A stretch of DNA of 64,000 nucleotides from Maridesulfovibrio sp. (GCF_963677005.1 NZ_OY781616.1:1061501-1125500); one strand, 5' to 3'; positions 52,005 to 61,737 are shown, counted from the stretch's first letter. A program made the numbers and translations. Notes: generated by a model from the letters alone, not told the origin.

Positions 52005-52523
52005 ATGCGAAAGATGCTCGGTTCCCTGCTTGCCGCAATACGAATTATCGAACGGGTACTGGTTATATCCATAAACCTGATCATGGTCGGCCTTTATACT
52101 TTCAATGTTCTGGTGAGGGAAATCACCCCTCAATATTCAAGCACTTTCGCATGGATAGATGAAGCTACCAGACTGCTCATGGTCTGGGCGGTTTTCCTTG
52201 CCATAGGACTGGCCCTTGAAAGAGGCCGCCAGGTGGCTGTGACCACTCTTTTTGAAAAAATGCCCGACATCCCGCGCAAAGCGGTTAATTTTCTGATCAA
52301 TATCACCGGAACAGTCTTCAGCTGCTATCTGGTCTGGCTGGGTATAGCCATGGTGAAATTCGTCATGCGCACCGGCCAGCTGAGCCCAACTCTCGGAATG
52401 CCGATGTACTGGCTCTATGTAGCCCCCAGCGTGGGTTTTTCCCTGCTGGCACTGCGGTACCTGCTTGAACTCGCAGGAATCAACGACCGCCACACCCGTC
52501 CAATCCTCATTGAGACCAAATAG
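52005..52523 (+). CDS. TRAP transporter small permease (DctQ)
   Basis: The start at 52005 has AGGAG eight bases upstream; a longer frame from 51957 crosses the terminator and is rejected. 172 residues form four membrane helices, with the DctQ-type motif AWIDEATRLLMVWAVFLAIG and RHTRPIL at the end. It couples substrate movement with DctM through a sodium gradient. It lies 19 bases before dctM. Confidence 0.92.
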   Translation: MRKMLGSLLAAIRIIERVLVISINLIMVGLYTFNVLVREITPQYSSTFAWIDEATRLLMVWAVFLAIGLALERGRQVAVTTLFEKMPDIPRKAVNFLINITGTVFSCYLVWLGIAMVKFVMRTGQLSPTLGMPMYWLYVAPSVGFSLLALRYLLELAGINDRHTRPILIETK

Positions 52524-52542
52524 CAAAGGCTGGTAATAAATC

Positions 52543-53820
52543 ATGACTGCTTTAATTATTCTCATTGCTCTGCTGATGCTTGTTTGCGGCTTCGAAATGC
52601 TGCTTGTGCTCGGCGTGCCTGCTTTCCTGACCAAATCTTTCCTTTTCCCAAGAATTCCCGATCTTGTGCTTGTTCAAAAGTTGGTCGGCGGAATCAACTT
52701 CTCGACCCTGCTGGCCATTCCTTTTTTCATTTTCGCTGCGGAACTCATGGCCTCCGGACAGATTGCCAGAAGGCTCACCGACCTGATCAAATATTTTACC
52801 GGTCACAGACTCGGCGGAATAGGCCATACCACCATCGCCGGCTCCATGGCCTTCGGGTCCGTTTCCGGGTCCGCTCCTGCAACCGTAGCCGCCATGGGCA
52901 AGCTCATGTACCCGGAACTGCGCAAAACCGGATTCAGCGAAAAATTCAGTCTCGGGCTGATTATTTCAAGCGCTGAAACCGCGCTGCTGATTCCGCCGAG
53001 CATTACGCTCATCATTTACGGCTGGATGACCGGGACATCAATTACCGGGCTGTTTATCGGCGGTCTCGGAGTCGGCATTACCCTCGGACTGGCCTTTGCG
53101 GCTCTGGTTATATTCGAATCCCTCCGCAAGGGAGTAGGCCGCGGAAAAAAAACCACCACCCCGTTTCTCAAAGTCTTCAAGGACGCCTCGTGGGCCATGG
53201 GTCTGCCTGTCATCATTCTGGGAGGCATATACTCCGGACTGTTCACCCCTACTGAAGCAGCCGCAGTATCGGTTGTCTACGCCATAATCATCGAAGCGTT
53301 CATGTACCGCAACCTGTCCTTAACCAGACTCATAAACATTACCGAACGGGCTGCAATATCAACCACCATCATTTTCATCCTGCTGGCTATGGGCAGCGTG
53401 CTTTCCTATTTTGTAACCCTGGCCCAGGTGCCGGTACTGATCACCAATTTCCTTACTGAAATTGAAGCCGGACCGATCACTTTTCTCATGATCGTCAACG
53501 TGGCTTTCTTTCTTGCCGGTATGTTCATCGATCCTAACTCGGCCCTGCTTATTCTGGTTCCGCCGCTCTACCCGGTTGCCCTCTCCATGGGAATCGACCC
53601 CATCCATTTCGGCGAAATCGTCTGCCTCAACATCTGCATCGGCATGATCACCCCTCCGTTCGGGCTGGATATATTCGTGGCATCGTCCACGCTTGAAAAA
53701 CCGGTAATGTCCATCATAAACGGAGTCTGGCCGTTCCTGTTCATCAACATTCTGGTGCTTATTCTGGTTACCTACGTTCCCGGACTCGCAACCTTTCTGC
53801 CCGGACTGGTCGCTCCATAA
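52543..53820 (+). CDS. TRAP transporter large permease (DctM)
   Basis: A 425-residue protein with about twelve membrane helices. GSVSGSAPATVAAMGKLMYPEL is the family's core motif, seen as GSVSGSAPATVAAMG. GGIYSGLFTPTEAAAVSVVYA is the second repeat motif. It moves the substrate with sodium. It is in the middle of the dctP-dctQ-dctM-amidohydrolase-pyrC operon. Confidence 0.93.
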   Translation: MTALIILIALLMLVCGFEMLLVLGVPAFLTKSFLFPRIPDLVLVQKLVGGINFSTLLAIPFFIFAAELMASGQIARRLTDLIKYFTGHRLGGIGHTTIAGSMAFGSVSGSAPATVAAMGKLMYPELRKTGFSEKFSLGLIISSAETALLIPPSITLIIYGWMTGTSITGLFIGGLGVGITLGLAFAALVIFESLRKGVGRGKKTTTPFLKVFKDASWAMGLPVIILGGIYSGLFTPTEAAAVSVVYAIIIEAFMYRNLSLTRLINITERAAISTTIIFILLAMGSVLSYFVTLAQVPVLITNFLTEIEAGPITFLMIVNVAFFLAGMFIDPNSALLILVPPLYPVALSMGIDPIHFGEIVCLNICIGMITPPFGLDIFVASSTLEKPVMSIINGVWPFLFINILVLILVTYVPGLATFLPGLVAP

Positions 53821-53829
53821 GAGGTTTCC

Positions 53830-55164
53830 ATGCCTGTGAATGTACAAACAAACACATTGACTGGGACCTCCAAGCCGTCCGCCCCTCATCCGGTACCGGT
53901 TGCCACACCGAGTCTGGACCACCTTACCGGGGAAGCTGAAAGGCTTTTTGAAAAACTGGCGGAACTTTCGCGCGACAAAACCGGTGTTTCCCGTCCGTCA
54001 TACGGCAGGACGGAAAGCATTGCCTTTGACATGATCGAAGAATTTGCGCGAACTGAAGGGCTCAAAACCTGCCGGGATGCAGCCGCCAACCTCATCATAG
54101 AACTTGGAGAGGATACTGAAAACAACGGCTATGTCCTGACCGGTTCGCATCTGGATTCCGTTCCGCAGGGCGGCAACTATGACGGATCAGCCGGGGTAAT
54201 TGCCGGACTGCTCTGCCTCGTGGAAATGAAGCGTGCCGGAATCAAACCGGCAATTCCCGTCAAGGTGATTGCCCTGCGCGGTGAAGAAAGTGCCTGGTTC
54301 GGGGCCTGTTACCTGGGTTCCAAGGCACTTCTGGGCAAACTGGACGAAACCGAACAGGAACTCACCCAGCGGGATGACGGCAGAACGCTGCGCGAACACA
54401 TGGCCGAATGCGGTGCTGAAATCGAACGCATATCCGCCGGGGAAAAACTCATCGACACCGGCAGGATCAAAGCCTTTCTGGAGCTGCACATCGAACAGGG
54501 TCCGGTTATGGTTGCCCGCAATCTGTCCGTTGCCGCTGTTACCGGCATCCGGGGAAACATCCGCCACCGCCGTATTAAATGTATCGGCGAAGCCGGACAT
54601 TCCGGGGCCGTACCGCGCTGGCTGCGTCACGATGCAGTATTCGCCGTTTCCGAACTGATCACCCGCATAGACGATCACTGGACCACCATCCTGCAGCACG
54701 GGGGGGACCTGGTGGCCACCTGCGGGATACTATCAACCAATCCGCAGAATCACGCCATGTCGCGCATCCCCGGAGAAGTGACTTTCAGCTTCGAGGCCAG
54801 AAGCCAGTATGAGCATACACTCGCAGCCATTGAAGCCCTGCTTCACTCCGAGTGCGCCACCATCACCTATGAAAGAAAGGTAAAGTTCGAATTTGACAAA
54901 CCCGTAAAGACTCCTCCGGCAGTAATGGATGAAAATCTTATTGAACGCATAAACAATGCTTGCATGGACGAAGGCTTGCCTGTAGAAGCAATACCCAGCG
55001 GAGCAGGACACGACGCATCTCTCTTTGCAAATGCCGGAGTTCCCACGGGTATGATTTTCGTGCGCAACCGCAACGGTTCCCACAATCCCGAGGAAGAAAT
55101 GGATATGGAAGACTTCATCAGAGGCACTTCCGTCCTTTACCGCACCATCATGGAGTTCGAATAA
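53830..55164 (+). CDS. M20-family N-carbamoyl-L-amino-acid hydrolase
   Basis: A 444-residue zinc amidohydrolase of the allantoate/beta-ureidopropionase/carbamoylase group. GSHLDSVPQGGNYDGSAGV holds the first metal ligands, RGEESAWFGACYLGS the bridging glutamates, LELHIEQGPVM the next and GSHNPEEEMDMEDF the C-terminal histidine. These enzymes cleave N-carbamoyl amino acids to the amino acid, CO2 and ammonia. It begins ten bases after dctM and overlaps pyrC by one base. Substrate may be N-carbamoyl-L-aspartate or another ureide. The first ~25 residues are a polar extension. Confidence 0.9.
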   Translation: MPVNVQTNTLTGTSKPSAPHPVPVATPSLDHLTGEAERLFEKLAELSRDKTGVSRPSYGRTESIAFDMIEEFARTEGLKTCRDAAANLIIELGEDTENNGYVLTGSHLDSVPQGGNYDGSAGVIAGLLCLVEMKRAGIKPAIPVKVIALRGEESAWFGACYLGSKALLGKLDETEQELTQRDDGRTLREHMAECGAEIERISAGEKLIDTGRIKAFLELHIEQGPVMVARNLSVAAVTGIRGNIRHRRIKCIGEAGHSGAVPRWLRHDAVFAVSELITRIDDHWTTILQHGGDLVATCGILSTNPQNHAMSRIPGEVTFSFEARSQYEHTLAAIEALLHSECATITYERKVKFEFDKPVKTPPAVMDENLIERINNACMDEGLPVEAIPSGAGHDASLFANAGVPTGMIFVRNRNGSHNPEEEMDMEDFIRGTSVLYRTIMEFE

Positions 55165-56207
55165 TGCGTACCGAGATAACCATCATCAGACCCGATGACT
55201 GCCATCTCCATCTCAGGGACGGGGAAATGCTTGCCGCAGTACTCCCCGCCAGTGCCCGAATATACGCACGCGCAATTGTCATGCCCAACCTTGTTCCGCC
55301 GGTGACAACGGTGAAGCAGGCTGCGGAATACAGCAGACGTATCATCGATGCACGGCCTGAAAGTTCACACTTCGAACCGCTCATGACCTGCTACCTCACC
55401 GATTCTACAAATCCGGATGACCTGAAAGCGGCCTATGCTGTCCAAGCCTTTCACGCGGTAAAACTTTTCCCGGCCGGGGCCACGACCAACTCCGACAGCG
55501 GCGTTACGGATATCGCAAACGTCTACCCGGTACTGGAAGCCATGCAGGAAATAGGCATGCCCCTTTCCGTGCACGGTGAAGTTGTTGATCCCGATGTGGA
55601 TGTATTCGACCGCGAGGCCGTTTTCATCGACCGCGTGCTGGAGCCCGTGCGCAGAGATTTCCCGGAACTGAAAATTGTTTTCGAACACCTTACCAGCAAA
55701 ACAGCAGTGGACTATGTCTTTGAACAGGATGAATATACGGTGGCTACCATAACACCGCACCATCTGGTACTGACCAGAAACGATCTGTTCAAGGGCGGTA
55801 TGAATCCGTATATGTACTGTCTGCCGGTGGCGAAAACGGCCAAGGACCGCGATGCCGTGCGCCGAGCCGCCGTTTCCGGCAATGAACGGTTTTTCCTCGG
55901 CACCGACTCCGCTCCGCATCCGGCAAGGATGAAGGAAAAAGCGGGTGCTGCGGCCGGCATTTTCAATGCGCCGACTTCCATCGGGTACGTGACCCAGATT
56001 TTCGAGCAGCTTTCGGCCCTTGATAAACTTGAGGGATTCACCTCCATTTACGGGGCCAGATTTTACGCTCTTCCCCCCAACGGGAGTACAATAACCCTGA
56101 AAAAGAGGGAAACACCTGTTGAAATGAATTGGGAGATCAAAGCCGGGCATGATGTCGTAAAGATATTCAAGCCCGATGTATCCCTTTTTTGGGATTTGGT
56201 TGATTGA
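55164..56207 (+). CDS. pyrC: Dihydroorotase (PyrC, class II)
   Basis: A 347-residue zinc enzyme that interconverts N-carbamoyl-L-aspartate and dihydroorotate. HLHLRDG has H14 and H16, the [10 protein letters not shown] and [15 protein letters not shown] blocks follow, and [19 protein letters not shown] and [10 protein letters not shown] hold further ligands and the catalytic aspartate. The start is the ATG at 55164 that overlaps the amidohydrolase stop. A much longer frame starting at 54960 is a shadow. A terminator follows before pyrE. Confidence 0.95.
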   Translation: MRTEITIIRPDDCHLHLRDGEMLAAVLPASARIYARAIVMPNLVPPVTTVKQAAEYSRRIIDARPESSHFEPLMTCYLTDSTNPDDLKAAYAVQAFHAVKLFPAGATTNSDSGVTDIANVYPVLEAMQEIGMPLSVHGEVVDPDVDVFDREAVFIDRVLEPVRRDFPELKIVFEHLTSKTAVDYVFEQDEYTVATITPHHLVLTRNDLFKGGMNPYMYCLPVAKTAKDRDAVRRAAVSGNERFFLGTDSAPHPARMKEKAGAAAGIFNAPTSIGYVTQIFEQLSALDKLEGFTSIYGARFYALPPNGSTITLKKRETPVEMNWEIKAGHDVVKIFKPDVSLFWDLVD

Positions 56208-56209
56208 TA

Positions 56210-56242
56210 AAGGCTGAACCGTTATATTCCGGTTCAGCCTTT
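56210..56242 (+). terminator. Terminator between pyrC and pyrE
   Basis: AAGGCTGAACCG and CGGTTCAGCCTT form a 12-bp stem followed by TTTT. It lies 30 bases before the pyrE start, so pyrE may be expressed by read-through or its own promoter. Confidence 0.85.
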
Positions 56243-56272
56243 TTTCCGATAAAAACAACACAAGGAGAAACA

Positions 56273-56968
56273 ATGGTTCCTACCAGCTTTCCGGACAAAG
56301 AAACCATCGCTGAGATCACAGCGAAGATGCTCATTGAAGTAAAAGCCGTGCATTTCCGTGCGGACGAGCCCTTCAAGTTCACTTCCGGCTGGGCCAGCCC
56401 GGTTTACATTGACTGCCGCAAACTCATATCATTCCCCCGTGTCCGCCAGACCCTGATGGATTTCGGTGCATCAATAATCCTGCGCGATGTAGGATTCGAA
56501 TCCATCGACTGCGTGGCCGGCGGTGAAACCGCAGGTATTCCCTTCGCAGCATGGCTCTCCGACCGCCTGATGCTGCCCATGCAGTACGTTCGCAAAAAAC
56601 CCAAAGGATTCGGCCGCGACGCACAGATCGAAGGTGATTTCAAGGAAGGGGCAAAAGTCCTGCTCGTTGAAGACCTCACCACCGATGGACGCAGCAAAAT
56701 CAACTTCGCCCAGGCACTGCGCAGAGCCGGTGCGGAAGTAACCCACACCTTTGTTCTCTTCCACTACGGCATCTTCCCCAAAACCAAGGAAGTTCTTGCC
56801 GAGGCCGGACTTGAAATGCTCTCCCTGGCAACATGGTGGGATATCCTCAATGTTGCCAAAAAGGAAAAATACTTCGACACCAAATCCCTTGAAGAAGTTG
56901 AAAAATTCCTCAACAATCCCGTAGAATGGTCCGCCGCACACGGCGGGGTTTCCACTTATCCTGAATAA
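56273..56968 (+). CDS. pyrE: Orotate phosphoribosyltransferase
   Basis: A 231-residue enzyme. It joins orotate to PRPP to make [62 protein letters not shown] and the PRPP loop [14 protein letters not shown] are all present. AAGGAGAAA precedes the ATG at 56273. Length is slightly longer than E. coli PyrE, with a C-terminal tail. Confidence 0.94.
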   Translation: MVPTSFPDKETIAEITAKMLIEVKAVHFRADEPFKFTSGWASPVYIDCRKLISFPRVRQTLMDFGASIILRDVGFESIDCVAGGETAGIPFAAWLSDRLMLPMQYVRKKPKGFGRDAQIEGDFKEGAKVLLVEDLTTDGRSKINFAQALRRAGAEVTHTFVLFHYGIFPKTKEVLAEAGLEMLSLATWWDILNVAKKEKYFDTKSLEEVEKFLNNPVEWSAAHGGVSTYPE

Positions 56969-56995
56969 GACTTCAAACCGGATATTCAGTAACAG

Positions 56996-57025
56996 AAGGC
57001 CTTCGGCGATACTGCCGGAGGCCTT
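56996..57025 (+). terminator. Terminator after pyrE
   Basis: AAGGCCTTCGGC and GCCGGAGGCCTT form a 12-bp stem with one G-T pair and a GATACT loop, followed by AACATTTTTG. Confidence 0.8.
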
Positions 57026-57034
57026 AACATTTTT

Positions 57035-57170
57035 GATGCGCTTCGCGCTTTTGATAATTTGATTTCGTCTCCGACGGCCAAAGGCCCATTAGCCCTTAGG
57101 CGAGAAGTCTTCTTCGAGTCTTAGGGATATGGAGAGCAGAGATGGATAATCCCCTTTGGAAACCCTAATA
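57035..57170 (+). repeat. Intergenic repeat family, copy 5
   Basis: The most complete unit together with copy 1: start GATGCGCTTCGCG, inner block CCCATTAGCCCTTAGGCGAG to GAGAGCAGAGATGGATAATC, end CCCCTTTGGAAACCCTAATAG. It follows the pyrE terminator. Confidence 0.85.
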
Positions 57171-57294
57171 GTTTCAGTTTATTACCTTGAACGTAATTAC
57201 TTTGATCGAAAATTTTATCAGAGTAAAAAAATAGCCGCGTTTCTAATAAGTTGATTTATGTGATGAAACCATCCCTCAACGGCCCTCATTTAAT

Positions 57295-58023
57295 TCAGAT
57301 ATCAATTTCAAAGCATGCACTGTCCCCGGGACGCCTGTAGACAAAGCATTGCGATTCATCAAGTCCTAATTTTTCGTGAATCCCTTCCAGCCACTGGGTT
57401 CTCCCGAAAGCATGGGTCGGCACAAAGACCTGCGGCCTGACCGCGTCAACAAACTGCGGCCCTCCGGCCAGATTTTCAAGTCTCCTGTCCACGTTGGAGA
57501 ATGTCACCTGAGGATTTTTCGAAGCAACCCTGCTAACCGCTGCCCGAAAAAATTTCCGTGTAAAATTGCGTTCGGCAAAAGAAGAATTCTCCCAATCCCA
57601 GCTTGCCAGGTCTCCACCGTTGTACACCTGCAATCTCTCGGGAGTGCGTAAAAGATATGCCACACCCAGATCGTTGGAAAGCATGGTTTCAATCTTCATT
57701 CCCTGGAATTCGTACTTCTCGTCCGGCTCTACAATCAGAGTATCGCCGGTTATCATTTCCGGAAACATATCTTCGATGTCATCTGAAACAACAGACCTCA
57801 AAGATGCGGCGTCACTGCAGATTTCAGCATAATCCGGCGCAAAATGATCTATATGGCTGTGCGTAAAAAAAATGGTCGTATCACGCCCGGACACGGCGTT
57901 GCGTAACGCTTCTGCGGCCTTTGATGGCCGATACTTTTCTGCGGGGACATCAAACACGTAGCTTGAGCTTCCAACATCAAGCACAAAGCAATTATGGAAA
58001 ATATAGGTAATCTTTATCCACAT
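57295..58023 (-). CDS. MBL-fold metallo-hydrolase
   Basis: The ATG at 58023, five bases after the end of mltA, gives a 242-residue product; the frame extends upstream through mltA. The metal motif THSHIDHF has H55, H57, D59 and H60. VYNGGDLASW and FVPTHAFGRTQW hold later ligands, though the usual His-D pair is altered near the first of them. Members of the UlaG-like branch hydrolyse a variety of phosphodiesters, lactones or sulfates. It overlaps no other gene and appears to be translated with mltA. Confidence 0.82.
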   Translation of the reverse strand: MWIKITYIFHNCFVLDVGSSSYVFDVPAEKYRPSKAAEALRNAVSGRDTTIFFTHSHIDHFAPDYAEICSDAASLRSVVSDDIEDMFPEMITGDTLIVEPDEKYEFQGMKIETMLSNDLGVAYLLRTPERLQVYNGGDLASWDWENSSFAERNFTRKFFRAAVSRVASKNPQVTFSNVDRRLENLAGGPQFVDAVRPQVFVPTHAFGRTQWLEGIHEKLGLDESQCFVYRRPGDSACFEIDI

Positions 58024-58028
58024 CGTGC

Positions 58029-59252
58029 TCACATCTTTCCGGTCTCTTCCAGATATTCCCTGCTCACGGGAAAATAAACATGCCCCCATGAGTTGAGATG
58101 CCCGGCCAGAAACTCGGCATCCGGACCGGAACCGCAAAAGAGGTCCACGCGGGTACCCTTGATGGCCCCGCCCCGGTCCTGAGCCATCACAATCCTGGCC
58201 GAGGCTTCCTTGGTATCCTGCCCCTGCACCGGCAGCCGTACGGTCAGCAGCCCAAGTGAACCGTGCGGAATGACCTTGGTATCCGTGGCAATGCTCGCCA
58301 TGGGAGTAAGAGGTGATCCCATGGAACCGAACGGACCTTCATCATCCAGCCGGAAAAAAACATAACTGGGATTGGTTACCAGCAGTTTCTCGACCAGTTG
58401 CGGGTTCTCTTTGAAAAAGGTCCTTATCTTCTGCATGCTCATACCCTCTTTGGGCAGCAGGCCGCGCTGGATAAGCTCCTTGCCGAGCGAAACATACTTC
58501 AACCCGTTTTTACCGGCATAAAGAACATGTTTCACGCTTCCGTCCGGAAGCACAAGCCTGCCGGACCCCTGAACCTGCAACATGAAAATATCCACCCGGT
58601 CCTTAACCCAGGCCACTTCAAGCCCCTGCCCCTGCAAAGCTCCATCAAAATCTATTTTCTCGCGATCATAATAGGGAACAGGCTCGCCGTCCTCAATCCT
58701 GTAAAGGAGTGTCTGCCCCTTCCAGCGATGATGAAATTTGCCAAGATCCATTTTTTTCAGATCGGACGGCAGACTGTACAGCGGATAAGGATAATCCGGG
58801 TCAGGGGTTAATGAAGCTTCAAGATATGGTTCATAATATCCGGTAAGCAATGTACGCGGAACCAGTTCATACCAGACGAATTTATCTTCAAGCAGTTCCG
58901 GAGAATCGTCCAGATGGGGCAGGATTTGCAGAAATTCCTCATTTGTACGGCGAAGCATTTCCCAGGTGATTGTCATTGCTCCGTATCTGGCGGCAACACT
59001 ATTTCCGTTTCTTCTGGAAAGGTATTTAAGATTCTGCTCAACTCCGCTTTTCAGACTCATCCACGAAAAAGACGGTCCGCTTTGAGTATAAAGCCTGTTG
59101 ACCAGACCCTGAACCTGAGCTCTGTCGATTTTTACATAGCCTTTTCCCGGCAAAGCCGTCGGAACCGTTCTTGTGGAGCACCCGGCCAGAGAAAAAGCAA
59201 CAACTACAATTAAATATAATAGTTTTTTCAGCGTATTTTCAGCAAAAAACAT
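58029..59252 (-). CDS. mltA: Membrane-bound lytic murein transglycosylase A
   Basis: A 407-residue lipoprotein. Signal peptide with lipobox LAGC at residues 22-25, so it would be anchored by C25. The MltA barrel includes LTGYYEPYLEASLTPDPDYP, FFRLDDEGPFGSMGSPLTP and the 3D-domain end with AQDRGGAIKGTRVDLFCGSG. The enzyme cleaves peptidoglycan to anhydro-muropeptides. The start at 59252 has GGGAG nine bases upstream; the frame goes to 59315, but that N-terminus has no signal. An MBL-fold gene follows five bases later. Confidence 0.92.
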   Translation of the reverse strand: MFFAENTLKKLLYLIVVVAFSLAGCSTRTVPTALPGKGYVKIDRAQVQGLVNRLYTQSGPSFSWMSLKSGVEQNLKYLSRRNGNSVAARYGAMTITWEMLRRTNEEFLQILPHLDDSPELLEDKFVWYELVPRTLLTGYYEPYLEASLTPDPDYPYPLYSLPSDLKKMDLGKFHHRWKGQTLLYRIEDGEPVPYYDREKIDFDGALQGQGLEVAWVKDRVDIFMLQVQGSGRLVLPDGSVKHVLYAGKNGLKYVSLGKELIQRGLLPKEGMSMQKIRTFFKENPQLVEKLLVTNPSYVFFRLDDEGPFGSMGSPLTPMASIATDTKVIPHGSLGLLTVRLPVQGQDTKEASARIVMAQDRGGAIKGTRVDLFCGSGPDAEFLAGHLNSWGHVYFPVSREYLEETGKM

Positions 59253-59389
59253 AGCAACAGGCTCCCAATATACTATTCCAGGCACTGGCATAATTCCCGG
59301 AAGTAACATATACACACAGGGTATACTAAAAAAATCAGTATACGGTCCTTTGAATTTAAGACAAAAAACATAACATAACAGAGTTGATT

Positions 59390-61009
59390 ATGCGGTTCTG
59401 CACAATATTCATCACATTTGCACTCTGCCTGCTGGCAAACGTTTCCATAGCTTCCGCCAGGTGGGACATGGTACTGCTGACCACTTCCGGACTCAACGGG
59501 CAACTGCTTCCCGCCCGCGAGAAAAAGGAAAACAACGGCATGGTACGGACTTTCGGAGGATTTGCAAGGATTGAGTCCGTATTGGATTTATACAGAACCA
59601 AGTATCCCGGATGTTGCCTTACAGTGGCAACGGGGGATGATCTTATGGGTGAATCCCTGACCAATGAGCAGGGAAAAACTGTATTCGGAACGATGAACCG
59701 GATGGGATTCGATGCCTCGACTCTCGGTAACCACGAATTCGACAGAGGAACCAATTTTCTGATCAAGTGCCTTAAAAACAAGAAGTTCCCGACAATCGTC
59801 AGCAACATTGAGGTAGCAAAGGGAAATCCTCTTGGAAAATACATAATGCCTTACACCGTCATGAAGGTTAATTATCTCAATGTCGGCATCATGGGCATGA
59901 TTCTTCCAAGCATAAACATGATTTCCAATCCCGGACCCGGAATTTCCATAAAGACCGATCTGATTGAAACCGCCAGAAAAACGGCAGAAAAACTGAAAGA
60001 AAGTGGAGCCGATGTAATTGTTCTGCTCAGCCACCTCACTCTTGAAGACCAGAAAAAAATCCTGGAGCAGGTTCCTGAAATTGATATTATCTGCGGCGGA
60101 CAAAGCCACAAGGACATCCTGCCTGGTCAGGAAATCATTGCCCGGGATGCCCTTACTCCGGGACTCATGGTCCAGTGCGGAAATCAGGGACGATATGTCG
60201 GTGTGCTTAAAGTCAGAATCAAGGACGGCACAATTACCAAACATGAATGGACAATGATCCCCGTAAGCGACCAGACAAAAGCCGATCCTAAAATTCTGGA
60301 TTATATCACGTCACAGGTAGGAGACAGTGATGCCGATGAAACTATAGCTGTCAGTTCTGTCCCGCTGGACACCCGTGTAGGGCTCATCCGTACACGTGAA
60401 GCTCCCATAGGAATGCTGGTCAGTTCCATCATGCAAAAAAGATTCAAGACGGATATCGCATTCCAGAACAGCGGGGGAATCCGTGGGGATAAACTGATTC
60501 CTGCCGGAAAAATACCCGGCCTTGAAATCAACAGGATGTTTCCCTTCGGCAACACCATAACCATACTCAAAATTACCGGCAAAGAGCTGAAGCAGGTACT
60601 TGAAAGATCAGTTTACAAGCTGCCTGATCCCTCGGGTGCTTTCCTGCAGATATCAGGAGTGCGCTATACTCTTGATCTCTCAGGCACACCTCAGGAGCTT
60701 GAAATAAACGCCATCGGTAAACCGGTCAGGGTCAAAACCCCCGGAAGCAGGGTTTCCAAGATCCGGGTTATGGACATAACCGGAACCTACCGCCCCATAC
60801 GGGAAAAAGACAAATATTCAGTCACCACAAACTCCTTTCTCGCAAAAGGTGGTGACGGCTATATCATGCTGAAAGATGCTCCCGGCAAAGTCGAAACGTT
60901 TATAAGGGTACGAGACGTAATCAAATTCGGACTGCTTGACATGAACAGGATAAAAATCAGGAATACACCGGTAATGTTCAATAAGCAGGGAATGCCGTAT
61001 TACAACTGA
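59390..61009 (+). CDS. 5'-nucleotidase/UshA-like protein with altered metal site
   Basis: A 539-residue exported protein with a signal peptide (RFCTIFITFALCLLANVSIA). The N-terminal metallophosphoesterase domain keeps GDDLMGES and GNHEFDRG. It has lost the first motif: the usual N-D-x-H-G appears as TTSGLNG (residues 31-37). It has GGQSH where GGHxH is expected. The C-terminal nucleotide-binding domain is recognisable (IAFQNSGGIRGD, GNTITILKITGKELKQVLE and SFLAKGGDGY). The altered ligands suggest weak or changed catalysis. It is divergent from mltA. Confidence 0.85.
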   Translation: MRFCTIFITFALCLLANVSIASARWDMVLLTTSGLNGQLLPAREKKENNGMVRTFGGFARIESVLDLYRTKYPGCCLTVATGDDLMGESLTNEQGKTVFGTMNRMGFDASTLGNHEFDRGTNFLIKCLKNKKFPTIVSNIEVAKGNPLGKYIMPYTVMKVNYLNVGIMGMILPSINMISNPGPGISIKTDLIETARKTAEKLKESGADVIVLLSHLTLEDQKKILEQVPEIDIICGGQSHKDILPGQEIIARDALTPGLMVQCGNQGRYVGVLKVRIKDGTITKHEWTMIPVSDQTKADPKILDYITSQVGDSDADETIAVSSVPLDTRVGLIRTREAPIGMLVSSIMQKRFKTDIAFQNSGGIRGDKLIPAGKIPGLEINRMFPFGNTITILKITGKELKQVLERSVYKLPDPSGAFLQISGVRYTLDLSGTPQELEINAIGKPVRVKTPGSRVSKIRVMDITGTYRPIREKDKYSVTTNSFLAKGGDGYIMLKDAPGKVETFIRVRDVIKFGLLDMNRIKIRNTPVMFNKQGMPYYN

Positions 61010-61107
61010 GTAATTCTTTAGATACATCAGCGGGCAATCCGGCCTGTTTGAAAACATGAACAAAATAGCGATTGCCCTCCCCGGAATCTCTTGATATCGA
61101 TTCGGCC

Positions 61108-61593
61108 ATGAAGCAGGAAAATTTCATAAACCCTTTCAGTATTGTCCTTTTTGAACCGGAGATACCGCCGAATACAGGCAACATCGCCAGATTGTGCGCA
61201 GGAACGGACACTCCGCTGCACCTCATAGAGCCGCTTGGTTTCTCCATTTCGGACAAGCATCTGAAGAGGGCCGGGCTTGACTACTGGCCGAGCGTAAAGC
61301 TTTCCGTATGGAAGAACTGGCAGGAGTTTAAAGACAATGTGCACCCGCAAAGACTGGTAACCACCAGCGCCAAACGAGGCACCCCGCTCTTCGACTTTAC
61401 TTTTCTACCCGGTGATCACATTGTACTCGGTCCGGAGACAAGGGGGCTGCCCGGCTGGATGTTTGAGGAATTCAAGCATGCGGTAAACATTCCCATCACC
61501 CGAAACGTACGCAGCCTTAACCTTTCCACCTCTGCCGGAATCGTCCTCTACCAGGCCCTTTCGTGCCTGGATACAGACGTCAACTTCAGATAA
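61108..61593 (+). CDS. trmL: tRNA (cytidine/uridine-34 2'-O)-methyltransferase (TrmL-type SPOUT)
   Basis: A 161-residue SPOUT methyltransferase from the ATG at 61108. IVLFEPEIPPNTGNIARLCAGT is the N-terminal motif, seen as LFEPEIPPNTGNIARLCAG. ILGPETRGLP-like text reads VLGPETRGLPGW, and IPITRNVRSLNLSTSAGIVLYQ is the trefoil-knot SAM site. It methylates the wobble base of tRNA-Leu. Codons before 61108 have no family match. No strong ribosome site is seen. Confidence 0.9.
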   Translation: MKQENFINPFSIVLFEPEIPPNTGNIARLCAGTDTPLHLIEPLGFSISDKHLKRAGLDYWPSVKLSVWKNWQEFKDNVHPQRLVTTSAKRGTPLFDFTFLPGDHIVLGPETRGLPGWMFEEFKHAVNIPITRNVRSLNLSTSAGIVLYQALSCLDTDVNFR

Positions 61594-61737
61594 CGCATTA
61601 CGATCAACAACCACCTGAAGGCAAACAATCAAATATTCTTCAACCATTAAAGCAAGTTGAACAACACCTCCCCACATTCTTGCATAACAATGCGCCTAGG
61701 GGTATATTTAGCACATCTAATTTATTCTGGAGATTTT

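Noticed and set aside
51130-52038. 302-codon minus-strand open frame
   Set aside because: It is the complement of dctP, a well-supported gene.
54960-55163. N-terminal extension of pyrC
   Set aside because: Those codons are in another frame of the amidohydrolase gene; dihydroorotase motifs begin right after the ATG at 55164.
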